64,000 bases of DNA. Origin: Kordiimonas sp. SCSIO 12603. Lineage in GTDB: Bacteria > Pseudomonadota > Alphaproteobacteria > Sphingomonadales > Kordiimonadaceae. The number at the start of each line of letters is the position of its first letter. Position 1 is the stretch's first letter. The DNA lies in NCBI RefSeq assembly GCF_024398035.1, contig NZ_CP073748.1, positions 3,773,001 to 3,837,000 of the forward strand, in the 5' to 3' direction. Of this stretch, positions 56,216 through 64,000 are shown one piece after another. The notes under the pieces were generated by a model. The model was not told where the DNA came from and made no database searches. It worked only from the letters and a program-made list of their open reading frames with translations. Position numbers and translations under genes: made by a program.

Positions 56216-58153
56216 TTAACGATTTAAACGGTTTTCAATCAGATCATCCACCACGGCAGGGTCTGACAGCGTTGATGTATCACCAAGATTACCAAATTCA
56301 TTTTCAGCTACTTTCCTGAGAATGCGGCGCATGATCTTGCCTGACCGTGTTTTCGGAAGACCCGGCGCAAACTGAATATGATCAGGCGTGGCAATTGGGC
56401 CAATTTCATGGCGCACCCACTTCACAAGCTCAGCGCGAAGCTCCTCTGTTGGCTCAACACCCACTGGCGGTGTTACATAAGCGTAAATGCCCTGCCCTTT
56501 TATATCGTGTGGGAAACCAACAACAGCGGCTTCAGAAACACCTTCATGAGCAACCAGCGCCGATTCCACCTCAGCAGTTCCCATACGGTGGCCTGATACA
56601 TTAATCACATCATCTACACGGCCCGTAATCCAGTAATAGCCATCTTCATCACGCCGACAACCATCACCAGTGAAATAAAGCCCCTTGTAGGTAGAGAAAT
56701 AAGTCTGTTTAAAGCGTTCATGGTCCCCATAAACAGTACGCATTTGTCCAGGCCAGCTATCTGTAATCACCAGATTACCTGAGATCGCACCCTCAAGGTA
56801 ATTTCCATCACCATCAAGAAGCGCAGGCTGCACACCAAACATTGGCCGTGTAGCCGAACCCGGCTTCAAATCAGTCGCGCCCGGGAGCGGTGTGATCATC
56901 GCACCACCTGTTTCTGTTTGCCACCATGTATCCACAATCGGGCACCGTTCTTCGCCCACAGTTTTATAGTACCAAACCCAAGCTTCAGGGTTAATCGGCT
57001 CACCAACAGACCCCAGAAGACGCAAACTGGACAGGTCATAGCGCTTCACAGGCTCATCGCCTTCACGCATCAAAGCGCGAATTGCTGTTGGTGCCGTGTA
57101 GAAGATATTCACCTTATGCTTTTCGCACACCTGCCAGAAACGACCCGCATCCGGGTATGTTGGCACACCTTCAAACACGAGGCTGGTAGCTCCGTTCGCA
57201 AGCGGCCCATAAACAATATAGCTATGGCCTGTTACCCAGCCCACATCAGCGGTACACCAATAAACATCACCGTCTTTATAATCGAATACATACTCATGGG
57301 TCATACTGGTCCAGACCATATAACCGCCTGTGGTATGCAGCACACCCTTCGGCTGACCTGTTGAACCTGATGTATAAAGGATAAAGAGTGGATCTTCTGC
57401 GTTCATTTCTTCAGGTGGACAATCGGCAGATACTTGTGCTGTTTCTTCATGATACCAAACATCACGGCCCTCAACCCAGCCAACATCACCGCCAGTGCGC
57501 TTCACCACCACCACGCTTTTCACATCGGGGCACTGCGTTAGCGCCTCATCCACATTCTTCTTTAGTGGGACTTTCTTGGCACCGCGCAGACCTTCGTCGG
57601 CAGTGATTACATAGTCAGATTCGCAGTTCTGAATACGGCCAGCGAGCGCATCAGGAGAGAAACCACCAAACACCACAGAATGCACAGCCCCAATCCGAGC
57701 ACATGCCAGCATGGCATAAACCGCCTCAGGGATCATTGGCATGTAAATGGTAACCCGGTCACCTTTTTCCACGCCTTGTTTTTTTAGAACATTACCAAAC
57801 TTGCTAACGTGGCCCAGAAGCTCACCATAGGTGATATGCGCACTCTCAGACGGATCATCACCCTCAAAAATAAGCGCTGTATCATTCTCTTTTTCCGGCA
57901 AATGACGGTCAACACAGTTCACACAAGCATTCAGAGTACCATCTTCAAACCATTTGATAGAAACATCGCCGGTAAAATCGGTATTTTTTACGATAGAGAA
58001 AGGCTTCATCCAGCTAATACGCTCTGCTTCATCACGCCAAAACCCTTCCGGGTCTTTCACCGAACGCTCATACTTGGCCATATACTCTTCATTCGTACAA
58101 AGAGTATTCGCAAGCGCACTATCTTTCACAGGTACAAGGTCTAATTCACTCAT
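56216..58153 (-). CDS. acs: Acetyl-CoA synthetase
   Basis: A 645-residue AMP-forming ligase that activates acetate. The adenylation core shows [14 protein letters not shown] (about residues 255-268), [10 protein letters not shown], and the C-terminal Lys region [11 protein letters not shown], a target of acetylation control in the family. I start at ATG 58153, which has GGAGGA upstream; an in-frame ATG 13 codons earlier lacks one. It supplies acetyl-CoA to the glyoxylate branch served by malate synthase nearby. Confidence 0.96.
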   Translation of the reverse strand: MSELDLVPVKDSALANTLCTNEEYMAKYERSVKDPEGFWRDEAERISWMKPFSIVKNTDFTGDVSIKWFEDGTLNACVNCVDRHLPEKENDTALIFEGDDPSESAHITYGELLGHVSKFGNVLKKQGVEKGDRVTIYMPMIPEAVYAMLACARIGAVHSVVFGGFSPDALAGRIQNCESDYVITADEGLRGAKKVPLKKNVDEALTQCPDVKSVVVVKRTGGDVGWVEGRDVWYHEETAQVSADCPPEEMNAEDPLFILYTSGSTGQPKGVLHTTGGYMVWTSMTHEYVFDYKDGDVYWCTADVGWVTGHSYIVYGPLANGATSLVFEGVPTYPDAGRFWQVCEKHKVNIFYTAPTAIRALMREGDEPVKRYDLSSLRLLGSVGEPINPEAWVWYYKTVGEERCPIVDTWWQTETGGAMITPLPGATDLKPGSATRPMFGVQPALLDGDGNYLEGAISGNLVITDSWPGQMRTVYGDHERFKQTYFSTYKGLYFTGDGCRRDEDGYYWITGRVDDVINVSGHRMGTAEVESALVAHEGVSEAAVVGFPHDIKGQGIYAYVTPPVGVEPTEELRAELVKWVRHEIGPIATPDHIQFAPGLPKTRSGKIMRRILRKVAENEFGNLGDTSTLSDPAVVDDLIENRLNR

Positions 58154-58273
58154 AACATTCCTCCACTTTCCGCAAGGGCCCCTCAGCCTCAAAGGACCAT
58201 ACCATAATTTATGAAAAGCTGGTGTCTACGGCAATTTTACTGATGTGATGGATTAGGCGCCTGAAAGAAGCAT

Positions 58274-58300
58274 AAAAAAAGCCGCCGGCAGCGGCTTTTT
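58274..58300 (-). terminator. Rho-independent terminator after sdaA
   Basis: AAAAAGCCGC-tgccg-GCGGCTTTTT with 7 T on the minus strand, between the serine dehydratase and acetyl-CoA synthetase genes. Confidence 0.85.
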
Positions 58301-58327
58301 CTCTCGTAGTTTTATGCAGATATATCT

Positions 58328-59722
58328 TTAACAGTCCACCACTGTTGCAGCGATCGGCACAGTAACGGCAAGGCCACCTTCGGCCGTTTCTTTATACTTG
58401 GACTGCATATCCCGCCCGGTAATTCTCATAGTACGGATCACTTTATCCAGTGTTACGAAGTGCTCACCATCGCCTTTAAGAGCCAAACGCGCAGCATTGA
58501 TCGCTTTAATAGAGGCCATAGCATTCCGCTCGATACACGGTACCTGCACAAGCCCACCGATAGGATCACATGTAAGCCCTAAATTATGTTCCATGGCAAT
58601 CTCTGCAGCGTTTTCCACCTGCTCAGGCGTACCACCAAGCACCTCTGCAAGCCCGGCTGCAGCCATCGAACAAGCGGAACCAACTTCACCCTGACATCCA
58701 ACTTCAGCACCAGAAATTGAAGCATTTTCCTTAAACAAGCGGCCAACAGCCCCTGCGGTAAGGAGGAAACGAACAATACCATCATCATTCGCACCCGGTA
58801 CAAAGTTGGCGTAATAATGAAGAACAGCAGGTACAATACCAGCCGCACCATTGGTTGGGGCTGTTACCACCCTACCACCAACGGCATTTTCTTCATTCAC
58901 CGCCAACGCATATAGGTTCACCCAATCCAGAATAGTTAGTGGATCAGTAAGTGCTGCCTCTGCTTTTGTTGAAAGCTGCTTGTAGAGCTCAGCCGCTCTA
59001 CGCTTTACTTTAAGCCCCGGCATAACACCACCACGAGAACAGCCGCGCTGCACGCACTCTTTCATCACTTCCCATATTTCAAGAAGGGAGCTGCGAATAT
59101 GCTCCTCTGAATGTGTTACTTTTTCATTTTCCAGCATCACCCAGCTGATAGGGCGATCCGCCTCTCTGCAGCGCTCAAGAAGTTCCTGCGCACTGGTAAA
59201 CGGATAAGGATGCTTAACCGCTTCTTCTTCAAAATGGTCCATCTCAGCTTCATGTTCTGTAACAATGAAACCACCACCAATGGAATAATAGATAGCCCGA
59301 GCAAGCTCTTCGCCACATTCAGCATAGGCCCAGAACTCCATCCCATTAGGGTGAAAATCAAGGCGCTCTCTGGGAAGAAGCTGAAGATCTGTTTCTTCCT
59401 CGAAGTGAACATCCTGTTTTCCTAGGATTGAAATATTCTTACGTGCGCGAATATCAGCAATCATATCAGGAATTGCTTCCACATCCACACCGCGCGGGCA
59501 GGCACCGAGAAGCCCCAAAAGAACAGCCGTATCAGAACCGTGACCACGGCCAGTTGCCCCCAATGACCCATAAAGCTTGGTTACCACGCGAACGGTTTTT
59601 GGCAGATTTCCAGCCTTTTCAACATTTTCAATAAAGTCACGCGCAGCTCGCATTGGCCCAACGGTATGGGAACTGGAAGGACCAATACCGATATTAAAAA
59701 GATCAAGAACACTTGTGCTCAT
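58328..59722 (-). CDS. sdaA: L-serine dehydratase (iron-sulfur type)
   Basis: A 464-residue fused-domain enzyme that converts L-serine to pyruvate and ammonia using a 4Fe-4S centre. The N-terminal [14 protein letters not shown] (about residues 14-27) and Cys residues in [27 protein letters not shown] and QVPCIERN are the family markers. Length matches E. coli SdaA. It is transcribed alone on the minus strand and closed by a terminator. Confidence 0.95.
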   Translation of the reverse strand: MSTSVLDLFNIGIGPSSSHTVGPMRAARDFIENVEKAGNLPKTVRVVTKLYGSLGATGRGHGSDTAVLLGLLGACPRGVDVEAIPDMIADIRARKNISILGKQDVHFEEETDLQLLPRERLDFHPNGMEFWAYAECGEELARAIYYSIGGGFIVTEHEAEMDHFEEEAVKHPYPFTSAQELLERCREADRPISWVMLENEKVTHSEEHIRSSLLEIWEVMKECVQRGCSRGGVMPGLKVKRRAAELYKQLSTKAEAALTDPLTILDWVNLYALAVNEENAVGGRVVTAPTNGAAGIVPAVLHYYANFVPGANDDGIVRFLLTAGAVGRLFKENASISGAEVGCQGEVGSACSMAAAGLAEVLGGTPEQVENAAEIAMEHNLGLTCDPIGGLVQVPCIERNAMASIKAINAARLALKGDGEHFVTLDKVIRTMRITGRDMQSKYKETAEGGLAVTVPIAATVVDC

Positions 59723-59839
59723 TACTCTGTTGCCCCACAGAAATTTCTTGTTATTTGCGCGCCAAGCTATGGCGGAAAATGTAGTAAGGCAATCGGAAAA
59801 ATTTAAACTGAGAAATAAGAAATATTATTTCACACATAC

Positions 59840-59864
59840 AAAAAGGGCAGTAAAACTGCCCCTT
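59840..59864 (-). terminator. Terminator after the ScfR-type regulator gene
   Basis: AAGGGGCAGT-ttt-ACTGCCC followed by TTTTT on the minus strand, 29 bases after the stop at 59893. Confidence 0.75.
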
Positions 59865-59892
59865 AATGATACGCAATAAAATTACTCGCACG

Positions 59893-61329
59893 TTATTCCT
59901 GAGAAAAACGGTATGCAGATACACCTCTTGAACGCTCATCCAGAACCAGTGATTTCGTAAGTGGCGGGTTTGCTCGTTGCGGACATGCTGGGCGCTCACA
60001 CAGACGGCAATTAGGCCCCACTGGGGTTGCTTCAGGATTTTCGAGATCATGCCCCCGAGCATAAATTAACTCACGCGCATAAGCGATATCACACCCCAAA
60101 CCAATAGCTAGCTGTTGGTCCGGGTCACCATACCGCGCGCCTTGCCTGCTCACAGTTCGTGCCACAGAAAAATATCTCGTGTTATCAGGCATTTCGATAA
60201 TCTGGGTATCTATTTTACCGGGCGTTGAGAAAGTATCATGTACCCGCCAGAGCGGGCACGTACCGCCAAAACGGGAGAAATGGAAGCGGCCCGCCGAAAA
60301 GCGCTTAGACACATTCCCAGCCTTATCTAGGCGAATAAAAAAGAAAGGTACGCCTCGCTCACCCGGACGCTGCAAAGTGGTCAGTCGATGACAAACCTGC
60401 TCAAAACTGGCACCGTAGCGACGAGACATATGTTCAATATCATACTTAAGCGCCTTGGCATCATTCAGGAAGCGGCTGTAGGGCATCAAAAGTGCCCCGG
60501 CGATATAATTGAAGAGACTAATCCGCACTAGGCGTCTTGCTTCTTCTGTCCGCCAACTATGACTATCCCCAATACGCAAAACCACAGGACGATATTCAAG
60601 CATGGCGATTTGAAGTGCGAGCTGGAAAACTCGAGTACTGGCATCGAGCATTTCGCTAATTAAAAGCTGCCTGCGATGCAGATCAAAATGCCTCAAGGTT
60701 TCAGGCATTACTTCATACGGCATAATCCGCACACGAATACCATGCTCTTCATCCAGCCGCCCTGCCAGCACCATAAAAGCATCATCACGGTGCAGCCCTA
60801 ATTCTTCATGCAGCGCCTCTGCAGCTTCATCCAGTTCTGGAAAGTAATTCTTTCTGTCATGGATAAAATCACGCACCTCGTCCACCGGGAAAATAGCATC
60901 AGGCTCTGTACCACCACGCTCTACCACTTGACTGGAAAGCTCTGTCGCGCTCTGCTTGGCTTGCTGAAAAGATTTATAGAGAAGACTAAAGGCCTCAACT
61001 GCCCGAGGAGCAGCATCAGCCATATCCTGCATTTCACCACGTGAAAGATCGAGCCCCTTAAACATAGGGTCTGCAAGTATTTCAGAAAGATCAGCAAAGG
61101 CTCGTGCTTCATCAGTGCCTGCAAAAGCGCTCAGTTCAACATCATACACTTCCGCCAACCGCAAAAGGAATTGCGCTGAAACAGGCCGCTGGTTGCGCTC
61201 AACCAGATTAAGGTAGCTTGTAGAAAACCCAAGCTCTGATGCCATCTGCGACTGCGAAAGCCCCGATTCTCGCCTAAGGCGGCGAATACGCGGGCCTGCG
61301 AATATCTTCTTTGACGCTAAATCAGACAC
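59893..61329 (-). CDS. ScfR/RamB-type short-chain fatty acyl regulator
   Basis: A 478-residue regulator with an N-terminal XRE helix-turn-helix (about residues 14-70; SGLSQSQMASELGFSTSYLN), an ImmA/IrrE-like DUF955 domain, and a C-terminal domain with a Cys cluster (NCRLCERPACPQRA, about 441-454). Such proteins sense acyl-CoA status and control glyoxylate and methylcitrate genes. It starts with GTG and is divergent from the malate synthase gene, which is its likely target. Confidence 0.9.
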   Translation of the reverse strand: MSDLASKKIFAGPRIRRLRRESGLSQSQMASELGFSTSYLNLVERNQRPVSAQFLLRLAEVYDVELSAFAGTDEARAFADLSEILADPMFKGLDLSRGEMQDMADAAPRAVEAFSLLYKSFQQAKQSATELSSQVVERGGTEPDAIFPVDEVRDFIHDRKNYFPELDEAAEALHEELGLHRDDAFMVLAGRLDEEHGIRVRIMPYEVMPETLRHFDLHRRQLLISEMLDASTRVFQLALQIAMLEYRPVVLRIGDSHSWRTEEARRLVRISLFNYIAGALLMPYSRFLNDAKALKYDIEHMSRRYGASFEQVCHRLTTLQRPGERGVPFFFIRLDKAGNVSKRFSAGRFHFSRFGGTCPLWRVHDTFSTPGKIDTQIIEMPDNTRYFSVARTVSRQGARYGDPDQQLAIGLGCDIAYARELIYARGHDLENPEATPVGPNCRLCERPACPQRANPPLTKSLVLDERSRGVSAYRFSQE

Positions 61330-61343
61330 AAATCACACCTTTT

Positions 61344-61379
61344 ACTTTTTTTACAAATTAACTTTATGACTTTTACAAA
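61344..61379. promoter_or_regulatory. Candidate ScfR/RamB binding repeats
   Basis: ACT(T)nACAAA occurs twice in direct orientation (ACTTTTTTTACAAA at 61344 and ACTTTTACAAA at 61369) in the gap between the regulator and malate synthase genes. They resemble RamB-type sites. Assignment by position and pattern only. Confidence 0.4.
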
Positions 61380-61512
61380 AACATACAATCGAACACTTTT
61401 TGTATCAATATTAATTTGTTTTCAGCAATTTTCGTGAAATATAGGCTTACAAGGCGCAAGAAAACAAAAGCGCTACATGAGTGGACAAAATAGAATTTTA
61501 CGAGGTTTACAA

Positions 61513-63123
61513 ATGCAAACAACAGCGGAAAGAGCAGCAGTTTCGCCAACGCTTAAGATTACCGGTACAGTTACGGACGCTTACAAGCGAGTCCTGACTG
61601 ACGATGCCATTGCATTTATCACCGACCTTGAAAATCGGTTTGGCAGTCGCCGCCGTGACCTTATGAAAGCCCGCGAAGAGCGCCAGAAAGCATATGATCG
61701 TGGTGAACTTCCTGATTTCCTTGAAGATACAAAAGACATTCGCGAGAGTGATTGGAAGATCCTCGGCACACCAGATGACCTGCAGGATCGCCGTGTTGAA
61801 ATTACAGGCCCGGTTGACCGTAAAATGATGATCAACGCCTTCAATTCAGGCGCTAATGTTTTCATGGCGGATTTTGAAGATGCTTCATCCCCCACATGGG
61901 ATAATATGCTGAACGGTCAGATCAACGGTATGGATTATGCCCGCAATATGCTGAAACATACAGATCCAAACACCGGCAAAAATTATGTAATGAATGAAGA
62001 AACTGCCACCTTTAAGGTGCGCCCGCGCGGCTGGCACATGTTGGAAGCTCATGCAGAGTTTGGCGGCGAACCAATGTCCGCATCACTTTTCGATTTTGGT
62101 CTCTATATTTTCCATAATGCCCGAGAACTTATTAATAAAGGCACGGGTCCTTATTTCTATCTGCCAAAAATGGAAAGCCATAAGGAAGCCAAACTATGGG
62201 ATGATGTTTTCACCTATGCGGAAGAATTCCTTGGCCTTAAGCACGGCACCATTAAAGCAACGGTTCTTATTGAAACACTACCCGCCGCTTTTGAAATGGA
62301 TGAAATCCTTCATGCGCTCAAAGACCATATTGTTGGACTGAACTGTGGCCGCTGGGATTATATTTTCAGCTACATTAAACGCATCGGCAAAAGCGCCGAT
62401 TATTTGTTGCCGGACCGGTCGCAGGTGGTGATGGGTGAAGCCTTCCTGAAAGCCTATTCGCTTTTACTTATTAAAACCTGCCACCGGCGAGGCGCCCACG
62501 CGATGGGTGGTATGGCCGCACAGATCCCAGTTAAAAATGATGAAGCAGCAAACGAAATCGCCTTCAATAAAGTGCGTGCTGACAAAGACCGTGAAGCAAG
62601 CTTTGGTCATGATGGCACATGGGTGGCGCACCCAGGCATGGTAGCAACCGCCAAAGAAGTATTTGATAGTTTGATGAAAGGCCCGAACCAAATCCACCGC
62701 TTACGGGAAGATTTGGAAATCACCAGAGAAGATTTGCTAGCCCCCCACAAAGGTCAGGCAACTGAAAATGGTGTGCGCGAAAATATCCGCGTTGGCATCC
62801 AGTATACCGCTGCATGGCTGGAAGGCCGCGGCGCGGTGCCGCTCTATAATCTTATGGAAGATGCCGCTACAGCCGAAATCAGCCGCACGCAAATCTGGCA
62901 ACAGCTACTTCACAGCGCTGAGCTGGCAGACGGTAGAACCGTGACGAAAGACATGATCCACGAGCTTTATGATGATGAACTCGCGCAAATGAAAGAGTCC
63001 TTAGGCCAGGACAAGTTCGAGAACAGCAGACTTGCGGAAGCAGGCGAGCTGTTCCTCGAGCTAGCCTTCGCCGACGAGCTGGAGGAGTTCCTTACAACAC
63101 CTGCATACGCTCGCATTCAGTAA
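61513..63123 (+). CDS. aceB: Malate synthase A
   Basis: A 536-residue enzyme that condenses glyoxylate with acetyl-CoA to malate. The segments PRGWHMLEAH (about residues 174-183), and FEDASSPTWDNMLNGQ (about 120-135), and NCGRWDYIFSYIK (about 276-288) carry catalytic and substrate-binding residues of the MSA form. I start at ATG 61513, which has GAGG 9 bases upstream; an ATG 12 codons earlier lacks one. Isocitrate lyase is not in the window. Confidence 0.95.
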   Translation: MQTTAERAAVSPTLKITGTVTDAYKRVLTDDAIAFITDLENRFGSRRRDLMKAREERQKAYDRGELPDFLEDTKDIRESDWKILGTPDDLQDRRVEITGPVDRKMMINAFNSGANVFMADFEDASSPTWDNMLNGQINGMDYARNMLKHTDPNTGKNYVMNEETATFKVRPRGWHMLEAHAEFGGEPMSASLFDFGLYIFHNARELINKGTGPYFYLPKMESHKEAKLWDDVFTYAEEFLGLKHGTIKATVLIETLPAAFEMDEILHALKDHIVGLNCGRWDYIFSYIKRIGKSADYLLPDRSQVVMGEAFLKAYSLLLIKTCHRRGAHAMGGMAAQIPVKNDEAANEIAFNKVRADKDREASFGHDGTWVAHPGMVATAKEVFDSLMKGPNQIHRLREDLEITREDLLAPHKGQATENGVRENIRVGIQYTAAWLEGRGAVPLYNLMEDAATAEISRTQIWQQLLHSAELADGRTVTKDMIHELYDDELAQMKESLGQDKFENSRLAEAGELFLELAFADELEEFLTTPAYARIQ

Positions 63124-63136
63124 CAGATTGTCCCTC

Positions 63137-63190
63137 ACATCTGCGGAGTGCAGATGTACTTTCGGGCCGGTTTTTACCGGCCCTTTTTTT
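63137..63190 (+). terminator. Tandem hairpin terminator after malate synthase gene
   Basis: A first hairpin ACATCTGC-ggagt-GCAGATGT (63137-63157), then GGGCCGG-ttttta-CCGGCCC (63164-63183) followed by TTTTTTT. The second is a standard Rho-independent terminator. Confidence 0.88.
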
Positions 63191-63204
63191 ATGCTGCATC
63201 AGGG

Positions 63205-63576
63205 TTATTCAAACACATCTTCCATATCAAATGGCGCTGCCATAACAGCAAGGCACTTCAACGTCTCATTGCCAACAGCGGTAATCTGGTGTTTCTCGCC
63301 GCATCCAGCCACAGCAATATCACCCTCTTCCAGCTGAAAGATGTCTCCTTCAATATTCATCTCTGCATTCCCGGAAAGCACAATATATGTTTCTTCAGAA
63401 TGTTTATGAAAATGAGGCACCTTTGGGGAAGACTGACCAGGGTCAAGTTCAAGTAGGATCATACTGTGGTTCTTAACACCGCCTCCGGCTGTTGAGGCGT
63501 TTAAAAGCTCAAATATACGCTCCCCACCCAGATCAATCGTTGGGGTTTTAACGTTATCCATTTTTACAATATGCAT
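63205..63576 (-). CDS. Single-domain cupin protein
   Basis: A 123-residue cupin. The first motif PHFHKHSEETYIVLSGNAEM (about residues 54-73) has the metal-binding His and Glu, and the second is EKHQITAVGN. Probably a small metal-dependent enzyme or sugar/effector-binding protein. I start at ATG 63576 with GGTGA upstream; the longer open frame to 63825 would overlap the ferredoxin gene and is not cupin-like. Confidence 0.85.
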   Translation of the reverse strand: MHIVKMDNVKTPTIDLGGERIFELLNASTAGGGVKNHSMILLELDPGQSSPKVPHFHKHSEETYIVLSGNAEMNIEGDIFQLEEGDIAVAGCGEKHQITAVGNETLKCLAVMAAPFDMEDVFE

Positions 63577-63682
63577 CAGTTCACCGTAATTTTTCCGCTT
63601 TTTGCTTGCCAAAGCTTGATGTTTTGCCGAATAACCTATCTCCCTAGTATATATTAGTGATGCCTTACAATTGGAAAGAAGC

Positions 63683-64000
63683 ATGGTAAAGATTTCTGTG
63701 ACAGACCTCGAGGGCCAAACGAGCACAATCGAAGCCGAGGTTGGTCTTTCTCTAATGGAAAATATCCGTAACAATGATTTTGATGATATGGCTGCTGTTT
63801 GTGGTGGTTGCTGTAGCTGCTGCACATGTCATGTTTTTATTGAAGAAGAACAATATGCCAAACTTCCAGATATGGAAGATGATGAACAGTATCTTCTGGA
63901 AGATAGTGAACACTTCCAGTCTGGCAGCTCCCGCCTTTCCTGTCAGGTAGAAGTTGATGACAGCATGGATGGCCTTAAAGTAACCTTGGCCCCAGAAGAC
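63683..64000 (+). CDS. 2Fe-2S ferredoxin (adrenodoxin type), runs off the window
   Basis: At least 106 residues, open to the window end. The cluster region is VCGGCCSCCTCHVFI (about residues 39-53), with the canonical C-x5-C-x2-C spacing and the fourth Cys in RLSCQVEV. Three additional Cys residues within the loop are unusual. Adrenodoxin-type ferredoxins pass electrons to monooxygenases and to Fe-S cluster assembly. GGAAAG precedes the ATG. It diverges from the cupin gene. Only a few residues are probably missing. Confidence 0.9.
   Translation, partial: MVKISVTDLEGQTSTIEAEVGLSLMENIRNNDFDDMAAVCGGCCSCCTCHVFIEEEQYAKLPDMEDDEQYLLEDSEHFQSGSSRLSCQVEVDDSMDGLKVTLAPED

Noticed and set aside
63577-63825. 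N-terminal extension of the cupin gene
   Set aside because: It overlaps the ferredoxin start region on the other strand, has no cupin features, and a good ribosome-binding site supports the start at 63576.
1-64000. CRISPR arrays, insertion sequences, prophage or toxin-antitoxin pairs
   Set aside because: No regularly spaced repeats, transposase motifs, phage structural genes or paired small toxin/antitoxin genes were seen.

Overview
The window is a single contiguous stretch of bacterial chromosome of moderate, slightly AT-leaning composition and about 87 percent coding density. Gene content points to a free-living, respiring, motile Alphaproteobacterium, probably marine. The supporting markers are RegB/RegA with a nearby SCO1/SenC, DUF3126, MmcB, a ScfR-type regulator divergent from malate synthase, and the order rpmH-rnpA-yidD-yidC-engB. 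A Kordiimonadales-like lineage would fit, but that is inference. I see no transposase, integrase, prophage or CRISPR array; this looks like core chromosome with a few lineage-specific islands.

Layout. 1-9.2 kb: the tail of an unrecognised gene, then rimI-tsaB-rutE-like (minus), a polysaccharide deacetylase, an Nfu-type Fe-S carrier, a TetR regulator, penicillin-binding protein 1A, a truncated haemoglobin, a DUF45 metallopeptidase, a YcgN-type cysteine-cluster protein and SCO1/SenC. 9.3-12.7 kb: an ankyrin protein, a membrane protein, and the redox two-component system RegB/RegA. 12.7-17.8 kb: an unusual signalling cluster with a LapG-like periplasmic protease, a soluble protein resembling a degenerate GGDEF-EAL pair, a transmembrane receptor with an HD-GYP domain stripped of its metal ligands, MmcB, and an orphan Hpt protein. 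18-23.5 kb: small proteins, an acetyltransferase, a serine hydrolase, tRNA-Arg, a lipoprotein, an NylC/DmpA-type peptidase and a histidine kinase. 23.7-27.2 kb: the rpmH-rnpA-yidD-yidC-engB block. 27.2-35 kb: a second orphan Hpt, DUF3253, a tandem-FKBP lipoprotein, a FemAB-like protein, a SigZ-like sigma factor with a GST, a ZIP-like metal permease behind two Zur-box-like sites, an SDR and an AI-2E family permease.

35-48.6 kb: cysE-cysK, a PlsC acyltransferase, a PilZ protein, a second SDR, an apparent operon of porin, periplasmic repeat protein and chemoreceptor, an HI0933-type flavoprotein, a second chemoreceptor, and a small secreted TonB-C-domain protein. 49.2-55.7 kb: tRNA-Ser, then an exopolysaccharide export operon (beta-barrel, Wza, tyrosine autokinase, membrane protein) without glycosyltransferases, a PP2A-like phosphatase and an Ala-rich secreted protein. 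55.8-64 kb: central carbon metabolism and repair (alkyltransferase-like protein, acetyl-CoA synthetase, L-serine dehydratase, ScfR, malate synthase), a cupin, and the start of a 2Fe-2S ferredoxin.

How genes fit together. Acs, malate synthase and ScfR form an acetate/glyoxylate module. CysE and CysK form the cysteine pathway. RegBA and SenC relate to redox and cytochrome oxidase control. The LapG region is the best candidate for a poorly described system: a biofilm-type periplasmic protease sits between two proteins that look like catalytically dead c-di-GMP enzymes, one of them spanning the membrane. The porin/repeat/chemoreceptor operon is the second candidate. All functional statements rest on reading motifs by eye; no database search was possible.
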